Part shown: positions 58,157 through 59,209 of the stretch, piece after piece
Layout of the letters: every line of letters begins with the position of its first letter
Position numbering within the stretch: the first letter of the stretch is position 1
Source of the DNA: Calycina herbarum
Taxonomy: Eukaryota > Ascomycota > Leotiomycetes > Helotiales > Pezizellaceae
Assembly: GCA_001414485.1 (NCBI GenBank)
Contig: LLEY01000270.1
Span: 1 to 59,209 of the forward strand
Length of the DNA: 59,209 bases
Reading direction: 5' to 3'
Program-made: the position numbers and the translations under genes
The notes under the pieces: model-generated
Told to the model about the DNA's origin: nothing
What the model saw: the letters and a program-made list of their open reading frames with translations, nothing else
Databases searched by the model: none

Positions 58157-58900
58157 TCAAGGAAGCTCAGAATAAGAACGTTGTATCGAGCGATCATCCT
58201 TCTTAACATCGAGTTCCTGATGACCGTGAGGCGCATTCAATTCGTGCCTCATAGAATCATCTTCCCTCACATCAAGTTCATGATGGCTACGTGTAGCATT
58301 CAATTCATGTCTCATCAAATCACCTCCCAGCTCAGTCTTTTCCAATTCCATAGACTTTCTCTCTTCGTTATGCGTACTTCTTCTTTTCTTCCAGAACAAC
58401 CAGCTCACGACTCCCATAATGGCTCCCACTCCCAATATAACACCAATTGCAATTCCTGCTTTTGTGCCTGTGTTCATCGCGCTCGCTTGCGAAATGGCTG
58501 ATTGGGAGGGGACTGCAGTAACTGTTGCTACGGGCTGTACTCCTACGAAGCCTGGGGGAGTTGTTTGGCTCGGGATGTTGCTCGAAGATATTGATGTTGA
58601 ACTCGGCATGCTGCTCGTGGATATCGCCGTCGATGTGGCAGCCGAAGTAGTGGAAACAGCAGCAAGTGCAAATGTTTTCGCCGGAATAGATGCTCCTGAA
58701 GTGGGTAGAGATACAAATGTCACTCCCACCGGATCATTAACTCCACCAGCTACTCGCGCAGTTGCAAGAGCAGCATGGCATGCAACTGGGAACGAGTTGA
58801 CTGCTGGGGCTTCTTTCGCAATCACGTATGTGTAGTTCCCCGATGGCTTGACATTGATGCTACTTCCTGCTTGAGAATTAGAAAGTGCTATTCCAAACAA
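58157..58900 (-). CDS. Ser/Thr-rich single-pass membrane protein, 5' end unresolved
   Basis: The frame runs from 58900 to the stop at 58157 and encodes about 247 residues. There is no ATG at its start; an AG acceptor (CATTAG) directly precedes it, so at least one upstream exon is missing. An outer domain (VKPSGNYTYVIAKEAP, one Cys) is followed by a long Ser/Thr/Pro stretch (about 80-140) that would be O-glycosylated, one hydrophobic helix (AGIAIGVILGVGAIMGVVSW), a KKRR stop-transfer and a cytosolic tail with two 20-residue repeats. The layout resembles cell-wall stress sensors of the Wsc/Mid2 kind, but no WSC domain is visible. The nearest upstream sequence has only a 23-nt GT..AG gap (too short) and then stops, so the exon may lie beyond 59020 or the gene may be damaged. 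Confidence 0.55.
   Translation of the reverse strand: MFGIALSNSQAGSSINVKPSGNYTYVIAKEAPAVNSFPVACHAALATARVAGGVNDPVGVTFVSLPTSGASIPAKTFALAAVSTTSAATSTAISTSSMPSSTSISSSNIPSQTTPPGFVGVQPVATVTAVPSQSAISQASAMNTGTKAGIAIGVILGVGAIMGVVSWLFWKKRRSTHNEERKSMELEKTELGGDLMRHELNATRSHHELDVREDDSMRHELNAPHGHQELDVKKDDRSIQRSYSELP
58193..58315 (-). repeat. Two 20-residue coding tandem repeats
   Basis: Units 58315-58256 and 58252-58193 encode MRHELNATRSHHELDVREDD and MRHELNAPHGHQELDVKKDD, separated by one Ser codon, in the cytosolic tail of the Ser/Thr-rich membrane protein. Confidence 0.9.
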
Positions 58901-58990
58901 CTAATGGTCGTGTGGAATCTCACCTAGAGCAGCATTTGGTTCACACCACATCTGAAGCCATGTGTTCTATGGTGTTCCGCAATACGAGGT

Positions 58991-59020
58991 ATTGCGCAAA
59001 TAGACGTCTATTTGCGCAAT
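58991..59020. repeat. Perfect 30-bp palindrome
   Basis: Left arm ATTGCGCAAATAGAC, right arm GTCTATTTGCGCAAT: 15 bp each with no spacer and no mismatch; symmetry ends on both sides at the next base. Confidence 0.95.
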
Positions 59021-59060
59021 TTCCATCTATTTGGATAATAGACTAAGTAATTCCGCGATT

Positions 59061-59100
59061 ATTTTTACTAGTCTAATTGCCTAATTAGACTAAGAAAAAT
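59061..59100. repeat. 18-bp inverted repeat with 4-nt loop
   Basis: Arms 59061-59078 and 59083-59100, inner 10 bp perfect (TAGTCTAATT / AATTAGACTA) plus ATTTTT / AAAAAT outside two mismatched positions; loop GCCT. Confidence 0.9.
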
Positions 59101-59209
59101 GTAGTAAATTTAAACTCCTAAATACAAAAATGAAGCTATTCCCAGCTTACTTTTTCGGCTTACGACCAGCCCCTGGTCTTGCCCCCCCCTCTACCCCCCT
59201 TTTTAGCTA

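Larger units (their letters stand above)
58901..59209. other. Right edge of the window, hairpin-rich
   Basis: Contains a perfect 30-bp palindrome, a 40-bp hairpin, AT-rich sequence and a C-rich end (CCCCCCCCTCTACCCCCC). A CAGCTTACTTTTTCGGCTTAC near 59143 loosely recalls the GCTTACTCG repeat. No gene start could be placed. Confidence 0.5.

Overview
The window is chromosomal DNA of a filamentous ascomycete. The genes carry short spliceosomal introns (mostly 45-70 nt, GT..AG), there is a Zn2Cys6 regulator, a multicopper oxidase, a fungal-type HEM2 with an N-terminal extension and a Scd6-type LSm14 protein, and genes are separated by 0.5-4 kb. The protein set fits a Leotiomycete such as a Helotiales member, but that placement is a guess from general resemblance. 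Gene models were built by reading exons and splice sites by eye, so exon ends are predictions.

Layout. 1-2810 (-): Zn2Cys6 transcription factor, cut by the window edge. 5089-7203 (-): membrane-anchored multicopper oxidase. 8838-10312 (+): secreted acid phosphatase. 11744-12166 (+): small orphan protein. 12.5-13.6 kb: a possible decayed gene. 14124-15182 (+): protein with four zinc-knuckle-like modules and two UIM-like motifs. 19329-20861 (+): SPX protein with three membrane helices. 21.8-27.4 kb: a kelch-repeat pseudogene lying between two direct copies of an unusual GCTTACTCG-rich repeat. 28362-29573 (-): HEM2. 31818-34387 (+): large disordered protein. 35770-36495 (-): small basic conserved protein. 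38200-39212 (+): short-chain dehydrogenase, followed by a MITE-like element. 39855-41202 (+): mitochondrial malonyl-CoA:ACP transacylase. 42259-43135 (-) and 43552-45519 (+): a KPWE-domain peroxin-like protein and Scd6, divergent across a 416-bp promoter. 46.7-52.4 kb: five small proteins with one hydrophobic segment each, two of them clear paralogs. 53175-54902 (-): polytopic membrane protein. 55727-57643 (-): SelO/Fmp40 pseudokinase. 58157-58900 (-): 5'-incomplete Ser/Thr-rich membrane protein next to a perfect 30-bp palindrome.

How it fits together. Most genes are unrelated housekeeping genes: haem synthesis, mitochondrial type II fatty acid synthesis, mRNA decapping control, peroxisomal import, and AMPylation/redox in mitochondria. 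Acid phosphatase and the SPX protein both concern phosphate but are about 9 kb apart. The parts most likely to be undescribed are the five-gene small membrane protein cluster, the higher-order repeat flanking the broken kelch gene, and the UIM/zinc-knuckle protein.
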